Part shown: one piece after another, positions 31,999 through 43,780 of the stretch | How positions within the stretch are numbered: the stretch's first letter is position 1 | Layout of the letters: the number at the start of each line of letters is the position of its first letter | From: Ceriagrion tenellum | Taxonomy: Eukaryota; Arthropoda; Insecta; Odonata; Coenagrionidae | Direction of reading: 5' to 3' | Assembly (NCBI GenBank): GCA_963169105.1 | Contig: OY720636.1 | Coordinates: 70,048,123 to 70,112,122, forward strand | Length of the DNA stretch: 64,000 nucleotides | Position numbers and translations under genes: made by a program | The notes under the pieces: generated by a model | Told to the model about the DNA's origin: nothing | The model's input: only the letters and a program-made list of their open reading frames with translations | Databases searched by the model: none

Positions 31999-32815
31999 TT
32001 TTGCCGGACTTTCAATATATTTTGCTAGAGCTATTATGGTAAAAACGATTACAGGTATGAGATTTAGGAAATAGACTGCAGAACCGATACATTTAAAATG
32101 TCATTTTTTCCACTATATGCAAAATAATTCGGCCTTGACAACTTTGACTGTAAAGTATGTTACGGACCAGCAGAATACCGAACGTTTCCTTTTCGCACTT
32201 CGTTCCATGCACCGTATTTGTGGGTGTCAATTTGTTCTAATCTACGCTAGCTTTAATATCGTGAAAGTGCAGCTGCCGAAGAATTGAAAATAAGACTGAC
32301 CAAAGTTGGGCAATATTTCAGATTACCTATTATTTTTGTAGAGGGATGTAGTTGCTGATACGAAGGTTTCCGCGGGGTAATCGAAGTGGAGCAGCTTTCG
32401 GGCGTTCCTCCGCGTGATGTCCGTTGTTGACAACAACTGTATCTCCAGCAATCCTGCTGGCGTCTTCCAGTCTGAAGTTGCTGTTGTCTCCGTAGTTTAC
32501 ATAAAGTACGAACGGACAAAAGCGAATTGTTATCAGATTATATTCGTATCCGAGGCTAAATTGGAAGGCTATTAGATATATCCCTCATTCAAACTTTTTT
32601 GTTTGGAATCGGACACTACCTCCTTTTAAATTACCATTGTGTTCACCAATAGTATGTGCTCTCTATCTCTTTGTTTTTTGCTTTGCATGTACGGTACAAA
32701 TGAGCACATTTATATGGTTGGCGTAGGTTACTCATAAGGAATATAAAGATTGGTTTTAAATAACAGGACAAAGAGATGAACATGGGCCCAAAAAATACAA
32801 AGACGTCCCAGCGGC
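31999..32815. other. AT-rich non-coding stretch
   Basis: Nothing recognised. The minus-strand frame at 32253-32519 is rich in Gln, Arg and Cys without a family match. Confidence 0.5.
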
Positions 32816-33240
32816 CGAGCCATCTTCGCCGGAAATACGTATAGATAGAGAGACAGAGAGGCTTTTGAAACTCCGAACATTTCCTAGTTTTGCTCTGCAT
32901 AACCCAAATCTTTCGTGTCGTCACGTGGAAACGGAGATGAGACACTGGAGGGGAAGAGGATGGAATGTTTCGGCAAGTGGTGAGGGGGGTGGCGAGAATG
33001 GAGGGATTCGGTGGGAGGGGGAGGGAGGAGAAACGGAGGAAAAAAGACGACGGGACTGCGTCGGACATTTTGTGCTCTCTCTCTCTCTCTCCCACGGAGT
33101 CCATCTTGTTAGGGATGACCCCGGCCGTGGCCCGGGGGGCGTATGAAATGTCGGCGCCAGTCTCTCCTTTTACCGCGTGACGACACGAAAGGGCCCAGAT
33201 TACTCATGCCCCACGGTTTAATTATCTCCGCAAAAGGGAC
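32816..33240. other. Purine-rich and CpG-rich island
   Basis: Purine-rich at 32930-33055 (gtgggagggggagggaggag and similar), a short (CT)n at about 33076-33093, then a GC-rich segment with ccccggccgtggcccggggg near 33120. Frames on both strands are composition-driven. Confidence 0.55.
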
Positions 33241-34050
33241 TCGGGTGTTCGTGACTGATTCCCCTCTGCAAAGCGATTATTCCTCTTTTTTATAATAGCC
33301 CGGTTCTGATTGCAAAAATGTTTTACGGGACAGGATGAGAGTGAAAAACATTGGTCCTTAGGGATGATGTTTTTCCCACGACTTTTCAGAACGATAAATA
33401 AATGTGAATGAGAATTTAAATGTGCTCTGCGTTCTGTGCATCGCTGCTCTAGACACTCTAGACATTAACAAGATGTTTCTCAGGGATTGATTTACTTTTA
33501 AACAGGCAATCGTCGCTGTCGAGAATGTTCCATACTCTTATAAGTATTGACTGGCAATGGTCTCGGCTGTTCAACGATCGCTTAAGCTCCTTTTACACGG
33601 GACACGAAATTGCCGACTTTGATAATGCATTTTTTTCTCAATCTGGTGAGCGAAAATAAATCAGTTAGAGCAGGAGTTATTCTGCTATCTCGCTTTCATG
33701 CATTCTAGTAATTCACCGCTGTGCACACCGCAATTTATAATAAACGTTCGTTCAGATATGCAAATACATACCCCGTGTAAAACGGGCTGTAAACTCTAAA
33801 ATTTTCACGCTAGTACATGATTGACAGTTTACAGTAGTTTTTCAGTCGAAATAATGCACATTTTCATGGACGCTATCCATGTTTATCATTATTTAGTTCG
33901 TGTTTTGATGACTTTCCATGCTATTTCGTATCTGTGGTACTATTTCGATAATATTTATATTAAAATGAGCTAAGAAAAACATTACCACTAGAATTAAGAT
34001 TAAGAAATTTAAGTTTGCAAATTCCTTCTGGCACTATTGTATTTTTAATT
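33241..34050. other. AT-rich non-coding stretch
   Basis: Nothing recognised. Confidence 0.55.
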
Positions 34051-34054
34051 AAAT

Positions 34055-34610
34055 ATCTACATCTACATACTACTCCGCGAGCCGCCGCTCGGGCTTGTGG
34101 CTGGGGGTGATAAGTCACCAGCCGTGTAAGGATGTAAAAGTTTTGGAGGTGAAATGGTGACGTGTTTTATGGGAGTGTGTTTGGAGGAGCCCAGTTTCTA
34201 TTGTGGACGCATATTGTGCGCGGAAAGAACGAGTTATTGTACCTATCTGTTCGGCAGAGTACCTTTCATATTTTATCGCATCTGTCAGGCCTAGGAATAT
34301 AGTGAGACGTCATGATAATAGTCTCTGTGTCGCTCTGAAAAATATCAGTTCTGAATTTATCAAGCAGCCTAAGCCTAGCGTGCAGCCTCAGCGGTTGAGC
34401 CCTCAAGGAGACCACCCTCCACGCCTCAACCGGACGATCATCTTTCCCCTGATGAACAAATCTTTGCAACCACCTTTCAATCGGCACTTCGTATTTTCGC
34501 ATTTATACGAGCCATACGAGGCATTTATTATATATTTCTTGATTAGAAGCATAGTTTTGGGGTGTATGTTTACATTAAATCGATATAATAGTGATCAAAA
34601 TAAATTATAT
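34055..34610 (+). repeat. Possible dispersed-repeat segment beginning atctacatctacatac
   Basis: The start atctacatctacatactact continues with ccgcgagccgcc. From memory, insect repeats often carry 'tctacatctacat..tactc(c/t)gc(a/g)agccacc', so this may be an edge of a repeat. The plus-strand frame at 34203-34613 (136 codons) and a minus-strand one at 34266-34502 overlap and are not recognised. Whether the segment belongs to the reverse-transcriptase remnant 300 bp further on is not shown. Confidence 0.3.
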
Positions 34611-34910
34611 TAAATAATTTTAATAGAAAAAATCATCCGATCGGTTGAATTGGTAAATCGAATTTCAAAAAGCTTTAAACAATACTCATATTGAATCACG
34701 TCTCTGGTGACATGTTTATGAAACATTTAACTATGAATTCGGATGTACCAATTTTATGAAAACTTATATGTAATGAATATTTCATGCTAGGCTTTATAAA
34801 ATTATTTAAAAGAAATGAGAAACATGCCCTAGAGTAGCACATAGCTCACAGTTAAAAACTGGAGCTCTACAAACTTTTTTCAATCAACCAATGACGTTGA
34901 TAAGAAAACA

Positions 34911-35590
34911 GTTTTTATTTTAGATCTAGCAAATCATTATGCGAAGGCAAGGTTCCCCAAGACTGGAAAAAAAGCCAATGTCACACCGTTATTTAAAAAA
35001 GGAAACAAAAGTGACCCAGGAAATTATAGGCCTATATCGTTAACATCGCTTTTTTGCAAGATCCTCGAACACATTGTCGTTAGCAATATTATGGCATTCC
35101 TGGGTAATCGTAACCTCTAACACAGCAGTCAGCATGGCTTCCGTAAGGGCAGGTCCTATGAAACACAGCTTGCGCTCTTCCTTCATGGTATCCTAAAATC
35201 AGGTAAATCGAATAAGCAAATCGACGCGATATTCCTTGATTTTAAGAAGGCATTCGACAAGGCTCCTCAAAAAAAAAACAAATTCATAAATTGTATTCAT
35301 GCGGAATTAATGCAAAAATAGTGAACTGGATAGGGACTTTCTCAGTGATCGAAAACAAAAAGTAGTTATTGATGGTTTTAGCTCTGATATGGTCGAAGTC
35401 ACATCCAGTGTTCCTCAAGGATGCGTGATTGGCCATCTTTTATTCATTATTTATATTAATGGCCTAAGTTCTCCAATTAGTAGTAAATTAAGATTATTTG
35501 CAGGCGATACAGTAAATCTACCGTGAAATAAGCGAAGACGCGGACTTAGAAGTTAAACAGAAGTGGACAGCGGTGTCGCCATGGATCGCC
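34911..35590 (+). mobile_element. Broken LINE reverse transcriptase (CR1/L2/jockey-like)
   Basis: About 220 codons of a reverse-transcriptase domain, readable across frames. KKANVTPLFKKGNKSDP and GNYRPISLTS (35019) are followed by a stop at 35118, then QHGFRKGRS (35130) and motif A IFLDFKKAFD (35229-35258). Frame breaks follow at the poly-A run near 35270 and again near 35335. The next frame gives DFLSDRKQKVVIDG, motif B VPQGCVIGHLLFIIYIN (35410) and motif C LRLFAGDTV, where the catalytic F-A-D-D is F-A-G-D (35497-35508). A last shift near 35520 leads to YREISEDADL. It lacks the endonuclease and C-terminal parts and cannot encode an active enzyme. Confidence 0.9.
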
Positions 35591-36877
35591 TCTCTGTGAG
35601 TGTCCACTGATATACCTATCTATCCCTCCCCAACCTCAACGCCTTGTTGCTAGCTTATATTTCTAAATTTATTTCCTTTTCTTTAATACTTTTAATTTAA
35701 TCTAATAATTTAATCTCATATATATATTTTTTTCCGATACACCGATATACACGGCGATTCCAACATATCTCTTTTGCATTTTTTGGGTTTTCAGAGTCTG
35801 AGCATAATCCGTACTTGAGTTTGCACTCGATCTCGTAAGATTGAAGATTGAGGTGGGAACTCTTATAGTTTGTTCAAATTTGGTCAGCATTTATGAATTT
35901 CAAAGGAGTTAATGGCAGCATACTACCGTTCTCAGCATAGTATACGAATGCAGGATGCATTTTTCTAGATCAATATTCATAATCATTGTTTTTTCAAGAT
36001 TTCAAAAGATATTGCTTGTTCATGAAATAAATACTCCAAAGTTTGCCGGGAGGAAGGTATGAGAATATGATTAATTGGTGACGGCTCTCTCTTGACATAT
36101 TTGATTATTCTCACGTCCGGAGACATCAAAGCTGAATTGTAAACGTTGTTTGAGATGAATTGCCCGTTGAGAAAAAAATAAATGACCCGTCCATCAAAAA
36201 TGGAACCATTGTTAACCGGATGTTGATTTCAAAAGAATGCTATTCAGAGTTAATTAATCCTGTAAAATATTTTTTTCTATCACCGGCCATATTTCTGTGA
36301 AGGATGGCTTTTCCTCTTATTCATATGCGTTTCTCTACGCATTTAAGTTTATTGCTGGACGTTTTACGCATGTCTGCTCTGGAATTTTACTGCTCTTAGC
36401 TCTTGGAAAATATTTTTATTTTAATTTATAGTGCAGTCCAGATTTTTCCGTAGCTACATCAACAAAAAACGTTGCCTTTTATGAAATGTTGTGCCGAATA
36501 ATTTTTAGTAAATTCGTGATCATTTACTTGTAAATTAATTTTATGTGATGAATCGATTCATTAAATTTATGATTAAAATGAAGTACATCTGTCAGCAGTC
36601 TTATGTGTGTCGTTGGGCAAAAAAAAATTTTGTGTTGAGAATTTATATTTTATGTTCGTGACGCTAAAATGGCAGTGGAGCCTTTTTTCCATTTTAGAGT
36701 CTGTTAATGTTTTCTGCATGCTCTCTTGGAATGATGTGTTATGTGCCTATTTCAGATCTAAGCGCAGTCGTTTGAAATATTGACCCCTCTCACGAGATCA
36801 TATATTTAAATTGCACATCATTAGATAACATTGACACTAAAAAGAATGAGTGAGTAAAAAATAAAGACATTGGGAGA
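35591..36877. other. AT-rich non-coding stretch
   Basis: Nothing recognised. Confidence 0.55.
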
Positions 36878-37040
36878 GGCTCGTTATAAGGGCATGAGTA
36901 AGGTTACCTATCCCATAGGCCCTAGGTTTGAATTTAGTTAGAAGCAAGATGAATCTCTAACCTAACTCGGGTTTTCTCATACTTATTGGTAGGCACCTGT
37001 CTTCAACATCTTCTGTGATCGGTGTCATCCAAAGCAGCCA
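36878..37040 (+). mobile_element. Possible tRNA-derived SINE
   Basis: A B-box-like taggtttgaatttag (36923-36937) is preceded by an A-box-like ttataagggcatgagtaagg. The sequence downstream has no coding sense. The A box is weak. Confidence 0.3.
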
Positions 37041-39840
37041 ACTATTTTATGAGATTAAAATTGGACTGGCTGTCCCTGAGGACTTTTTAAGAAGGTAGTG
37101 TCTTCGAATGCCACTTTCTCTCTCATTTCTTCCTTTGAACTTGTCTAGCTCGGGTGTCCTATTTCTCTCTCCTCAGCTTCTGTAGAGTTAAGTTCTATAG
37201 TCAGAGTTAAAAATATTTGAAAAAAAGTTTTTCGTTATCATTAATTTACTCGAAAAAATGAGTGGGGTTTGGACGGTATCGATATTTTGGTGAAAAGTCA
37301 CGCAACTAAATAGCTATATCTTTCATCAATCTGTACCAAATCTTCTCAATTGTCTTTTTTACAAGAACCCCCGTGGGAAAGTTAAGGATTTACCCCGTTA
37401 TTCAATAGAGCTGGTTAACCGTATATACCATGAGACAAAATTGTCTCATAGTATGAGACTCTTTTGTCGTCGAATCTAAATTGAAGAGCCTACACCAACG
37501 GTTGGGAACCCTCTCTAAAAGAATAAAATATTGTCAATGCCGAAAGGCTGATTTATTCAATGAGAGGCTAATCATACAATCGACAATTGAGACTGCGAGA
37601 GGATGGTCATGCAATCGACAGTGTTTTGCTGCAATATCTGTTAATGTTTTACCGCAAAGATGAGGATAACGGAGCAATATTTCTCGTATATTGACATGCA
37701 ATCGATGTCACCACGCTCATCTTTCAAGTACATATTACAATTAGACATTATAAATGCATGTACCATTGACAGCTAATGGAACATGCCTAAACCCTAATGA
37801 CTGAATGAATTCGTCGGAAGCTAAAATTTCGGCGCGCGTGCTAATCGGAGTTGGATTTTGTCGTATGGCAGAATTAATACCGAGGACTGAATAACCAATG
37901 CGAATATCGATTTAATTTCCCTCTGGAAGTGAACTTCATTATTTCTATCTAATCCATTCTCTTGTCCTAAAAATGAATAATTGATTATATTGGTTTGTTA
38001 CCGATGACAATCGCCCTGGATGCAGTATTGAAATCACGAACATTTCAATTAAATTCTTCCCCCTACGCTCATGTGAATTTGCATTAAAAGCGATATTAAT
38101 AATGTATTAAAAACGTGATGCTCACGAACGTAGTGCTTTTTCTTCGTCAATACTCGATTAAGCTGTTGTTTACCATGCTGCCGTGAATGGATGATCCTTA
38201 ATTATTGGTACTCAGTAATTGGTTTTTTAGCAGTGACCTAAAATTTTTTATTCTGCTGTAATTTTAGTAGTGTTTCCGGTGAATCCTGGCGCATAGCGCG
38301 TATTCATGGTACGGAAATCGGAGTTTATTCCATACGCTGACCGGTAAAAGTGATTTTGCGGTGTGGAAAGCGGGAATTTGCATTCTCACGTCTCTTCCAT
38401 GTAAATTAGTTCAAACGGCCTACTCCCCTGCCTGACTATTGTAATGGCTGAAGGCCCTTTCAATTTCTATGCAAACTTTTTGTGCCCATTATTCTTATAC
38501 GCATCCCGTAAACACTTTCAACTGACTTGAACGACTCAATTTTAGTGCAGCCATAGCAATCAGTCCGCACGGTCAGGGAAAGGGGTTGGTTTAATTAAAT
38601 CCGTCTTGCCAAAGGGCGACGCAAAACCTACCTCACTCGGTCACAAACGATGCCGGAGATATGGCTCTCTTTGCTCAATGAGTGGAGTCCTATCATTACT
38701 TTCTCGTATTTGTGTAAGGGATTGCATATTGCAAAAATATAATCATACCCAGGGTTGCACAATATGACCACACCACAACAAAACGTCGGGAATCCTCGCG
38801 AGATTTCAAGACAGGTTTGCGAATGAAGGACGAATGCAACCCCACTTTGGTCCTCGTGTATACCGCGTAACTTTGGTGCGATTAATATCCATTCGGAAAC
38901 CATCTACGTTTTCACTACAATGATATACGCAAATGTCTGTGTTTTTTGCTTGGTAAAGGTGGTGATTTGAATTGGATACTTGATCTCAGATTTGCAAAAC
39001 TTCCCCATGTATCCCTTTTTATTTCTCTTTTCTTTCTATTGATCTTTTGTTGATTAAAATGTCAATGATACACTGAAACTGAAGGCTTTTTAATTCAAAA
39101 TTCTTCGTGTTACTAAACCTCCCGACCGAATTTTCATCCTGTATCCAAATGAATGTAGTGAATGATATGATGACGCGTAAGTTTTGGTGCTCGACAGCCT
39201 AGACTCGTGTCTATAGAACTTCAGTTGAGTGCTTATGTCACTATGCAACAGGAATAAGCATGCTTGGTTCATCTCTTGTGTATTCCTAATAATTCCATAT
39301 AAAGTATTTCATACCACGTTTTAATTATATATTTACTATCAATGCTCGTTTATAGCTCGTAGGTATTTGTTTTTTAATCGTTGATATGCATACCATCTGT
39401 GGTGTATCATGTGTTTATGGAGGTATGGTGAGGAAGTTATGGAAGATGCAAAAACTAAAATACAGCCCACTATTGAAGTGTAGTTATGAAAGGAGTAAGT
39501 ACAATATAGTCCTCATTAAATTTTGAACTCAGTTATTTTGTTTCTTATTTTAATATTTGCAATTCAAGCATTACTGTAAATATTAGCATTGTTCGCGCGA
39601 GGACGAGTTTTATCCCAATGCATCACATTTTGCTCTGTGGTTCTTTTCCGAGTGATTAGCAACGGAATGCATGGCTGAAAATGTGGAAAACATGACAGTA
39701 AACATTGTGAGTGTTAATTGTTGTGCAAAATTTCTTTTTTTTCATTAATTTTCTTGCTATTTCTTGCATTTTTAGATTATACTCATTCGATTTTCTCAGA
39801 CTGACAGGAATGAATAAGCAAGAAAATTGAGTGTTGCATC
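37041..39840. other. Long AT-rich non-coding stretch
   Basis: Nothing firmly recognised in 2.8 kb. A 91-codon minus-strand frame at 38628-38903 has ordinary composition but no known relative. Confidence 0.5.
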
Positions 39841-40720
39841 ATAATAATTGACCGGACGAAATTTTGACGCAGAACTATTTCGTTTCAAATTTTCGCTGAG
39901 CGTCACTCGTCATGTCTCTGACACGGTCTGTAGGGTACATGCACCATGTGTACGTACCTCCGCATCTGTGCGAGATCTCACCGCCGGCAAATGGAGAAGC
40001 ATTGTCACGCTCAAGGTCGTCCACTCACGGACCGCTCACCCTCGTTGTACATCGCCGACGGTGCATTCAAAATGGCCCATCGGTCCGTGGAGGCCACGAG
40101 CCCGGGGCGGTGGCTTATCACTCATGTCCCCGTCCTCACAGCTGGTAGGACCGTCGTCGTCCCTAGGAGCTCCTAAATCCGGAGCCCGTGGAGCTACACT
40201 GATGAGGAAACATAGTCCCCCTCTCTCGGCAGTCATCATTCATTCCTGTTTACTCTTGCCAACTCTTCGATTCTTGGTCATAAAGAAAGTGTGTTAGGGG
40301 CGGAAGGGGGTTGGGGGAAGGGGGCTTTTCGATGACACTCTGCGCTCCGTATCGCCCACTCTCACGTGACGGTTCCGCTGTCCTTGGGAGTCGGGCGTTA
40401 ATTCATCACGTGTCAAATCCACATGGCCCACTCGTGGCTACACATTGTTCCACATACCTATTTCGTCGAGGGCTTTGCGAAGCGGTGTGTGTCATATAGG
40501 GGTTGAATGGGGCGGGTGCACGCAGGCCGTGTCGATTATTATGTGCCGACGACGCCAAAAGTGGAAGTCTTGTTCCGTTGGCAAACACTGGTTGGCTCCC
40601 TGCTCGTCATCAAGATTCGAGTGCAAAAGTTATCCCTCGTTCCCAATCGTTGTAATTGATTCATTTGAAGGGGCGCTTTTATCATCCTCGTCCAACTGAA
40701 CGAATTCCTGCTTGGTGATG
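39841..40720. other. CpG-rich island of about 0.9 kb
   Basis: GC content and CpG frequency rise sharply against the flanks (ctcgttgtacatcgccgacg and ccgtcgtcgtccctagg, for example), without the purine/pyrimidine skew of the other islands. Three plus-strand frames and one minus-strand frame are open across 39912-40239, as expected from GC-rich DNA. The longest, 149 codons at 39848-40297, is unrecognised. A promoter, enhancer or unrecognised exon are all possible. Confidence 0.45.
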
Positions 40721-41525
40721 GGTCATGTTTGATCTAACCCTTTAGCCTCGACATGTCAGTCATTTCAATTATTATCTTTGGTCTGAGAGATTTTTTTCCT
40801 CTGCTTGAATTGATTTTTATGGCATGTTTAATGACCGTGATCGTTGTTGGTGGTGGATGGATTTATTTATTGCGTTGGAATTAATTACCAGTTGTTGATG
40901 TCCAGTCGAGTACCTTTGACCCTCATTAGCTATGCCAGATGACCGCATTTGTGTTTATGACGTGTTTATATACCTCATATCGTCTCGAGCTATGCGCTTT
41001 TGAATTTACTAAACACGAAATTGTATATCCCTTGTTTACCTGCGTATGATTCCGCTGTTACCTTTTTATATTGCCTCATCCTAAATATTTGGTTGTGCGG
41101 CAGTGAAGGAGACACTATTTATCTATTGTATTCCGATTGCTGTATTAAGATGTGCCTAAATGTCACCCTCTTCACGTACAGGTATTGTTACGTACTTTGT
41201 CATACTAACCTCAGACGGCTAGTTTTAGACCTTCAAAAATTCTTCTGTCGTACTTACTCCATCTATTTTCTCTTTTTGCTTTTTGTCTTACAATTAGCTC
41301 TCTTCTATCGCATGGAAGTACAATAAATCATGTATTTCCTATGCATATATTTTCCATTTAATTTTAGTTTTTCTCCGGAAAATGCAATTTTACGACGAAA
41401 TTTCTCTGGTATTTTTTTCTTCCTCTTTCCCTATGCTTTGTAAGTTTGTCGTTCATCTCCCTCCAACGAAACTTTTTAAAAGCAACGGATATAATTTTAA
41501 AAATGTATAAATTATGAATTGTTGA
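40721..41525. other. AT-rich non-coding stretch
   Basis: Nothing recognised. A 108-codon frame at 41000-41326 is rich in leucine, phenylalanine and tyrosine, with no family match. Confidence 0.5.
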
Positions 41526-41620
41526 TGAAAACTGAAAATATGAAAAACTGAAACAAACTGAAAAACTGAAACTGAAAAACTGAAACAAAAAACTGAAAAC
41601 AAAAAAAATGAATGAAAACA
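41526..41620 (+). repeat. Imperfect (AAACTGA)n-type simple repeat
   Basis: Words such as gaaaaactgaaac recur about eight times over 95 bp with variable A-run length. The minus-strand phenylalanine- and serine-rich frame here is a product of the repeat. Confidence 0.85.
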
Positions 41621-43285
41621 TTAGTTAGCTACCGAATAAGATAAAATTATCAATACAGATTTTTGTCGGTAAGTGATGCTACATCAGCACTGCCGATCGC
41701 CAACTTCACGTTTGATATTTAATTTAGCAAACATTGAAATACGCCAGACTAAAATGATTTGAATTCGAATTAGATTTTTAAAACCAATGTACCCTGGTCG
41801 AACGCTTGTCATAGTTGAGCATGCGAGTCTTTGACCTAACCCTTGCGAAATATACGATTGGAGGAGAAGAGAGCGAGTCAGAAAGAGAGAGATGGAGAGC
41901 TTTTATCGTCGGTGCTGACGAGTCTGATTGCTTTGAGTATCTTTAAAACCAGACGTATAAACAAGTAGAGGAGAGAGAGAGGGAGAGTTGTCGGAGGAGG
42001 GACGCCGTATATTTTTTTACCCGCGGTGGTGACTTGAGTGCTTGGTTGCTCGTTGCCAAGCATCCTCGGCGCGTGAATGGCGCGACAAAATGAAGCCGAG
42101 TGCTCACGCTGGAGCGAGCTAGGCCTTTGATTCAATTTCCAGAGCTTGCCAAATTTTCAACTCTACCCTTGACTCTCTCCTGTCTCTCCCGCTGCAGTGT
42201 CCTCTCCCGTCACACATGCGTCCTTTGGTGGGTTGTTGATTACAGGGTCCTCTAATCTCGTGTTGCTCAACGTTTTTGAGGCCTGATTCGAAGACCCTGA
42301 GAAATCCCGGACTCCCCACTTCTTCCCTCAGTGCCCCATGATATGTCCTTCTCTGTAGGAGAGATGTCTTGCTTATACTCAAGTCATGGACATTTCTTTC
42401 ACCTCTCCAAACTCCGTTTAAATACTTCTGCCTTCAATTTTTGTGAGTAAAATTATTTGACGGCAGAAAATAAAATCGATCGATTGTATTTAATATCCGC
42501 TGATAACGTGTGGGATACTGGTGCAATGCAATCATAGAACCCAAGTGTGGACCGTACTGTTATTAAGGAACGTAGATGTAAGAAGATTTCACTAAGGAAT
42601 ATCGTGGTTGGTTTTGGCGTATCAACTTTTATTTGCTTTTGTTTTTATGCTCTCGAGGCTACGCTTAAACGATAATTATTTTGACCGGATTATTTAAATT
42701 GCTTTTTACACGTTTTTATATGCTTGTGAAGCAATCTTTTATCCCCCTGAAGTATCGAAAATTTAAGCACCGTTTGCCGTTATTTACGAGGAAAATTTAA
42801 AGTTAATTAAAAGATTCAGTGTGGCAAATGTTCGAAAATAAAAAATTCCATACACTGTATCATTAATGCACATAAATGAAGTAACACTGTGCTGATTCAA
42901 CTAACATTTTAAAAAGTATTGACGCATGAAAAAATCATTCACATATTTTTAGTTCGTTGGTATGTGATTGCTCATCAGTTCGAGAATATTAGATATGTTT
43001 GGCAATCGCGGATGATTACCTGAAAATATCAATTAATTATCGAGGTAGAGATTGGGAATCAAAAACAGACTAACAGTTTTGTTTTTTATCTAGCCTAAAG
43101 TATTCAGTCAGAAAAAATAATTTATTAGTCTCTGGCCGTAGAAATCCACTAAATGTCAGGTATTCAATATGGAAAGCTGAAAAATATAACGTTGTACCTT
43201 TGCGTAAGTTTGGTCCAACTGTTCACCTTTCTACGCTGTGACATATCTCTAGAGTCCAAGTTCCTATAGTCCTATCAATAACGTC
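41621..43285. other. Non-coding stretch
   Basis: A moderately GC-rich part at 41820-42400 includes a (GA)n run near 41965-41985. The minus-strand frames at 41878-42135 and 42119-42382 have no recognised relative. The rest is AT-rich. Confidence 0.45.
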
Positions 43286-43780
43286 GGCTCACCGATGTGT
43301 GAGACTTTTACTGTCTCCTCTGTGAGACGGAACCCCCGCGGTTATGCCACCCGGAAAAACTGGAATTTTTACGCCCCTTTTCGGTCGCATTGCCGCCATC
43401 CTGGGTGTACGGACTATCATTGGGAAGACATCAGAGGAAAAAAAATAGTCTCAAAACCAACCTCCCATTTCGAAAAATGACGATTGAAACACGAAAAATG
43501 TATAATAAAAAATAAGAGTGCGGAGGGGAAGACTACGGACGCTATCCGAGAAGCCCTGCCCGTGCACTAAAGATTCTTATCGGTCGCTGGCGTTTGAACG
43601 AAGCCTCGAGCGTCGACGATCGAAGACATTAGCTCCCCTCTTCCTCGGCAGGCGGTCCGTGGCCTCTCTCCGGGGAGGAAAAAAAGGCACGGGAGGTGTG
43701 TGGCGCGGGTTGTTAAAAAGGAAGGTGTATGTCTTGGAAGACTTGGGCTTGAGTTGGAAACCTTGGAGAGAAATGTGGGA
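43286..43780. other. GC-richer island
   Basis: CpG-containing mixed sequence with overlapping frames on both strands (43295-43480, 43518-43958, 43567-43788). None is recognised. Confidence 0.4.

Noticed and set aside
37485..37515. Possible second orphan hAT terminus (ggttgggaaccctctct)
   Set aside because: The complement resembles a hAT end but lacks the terminal CAG, has no partner end, and is too short to separate from chance.
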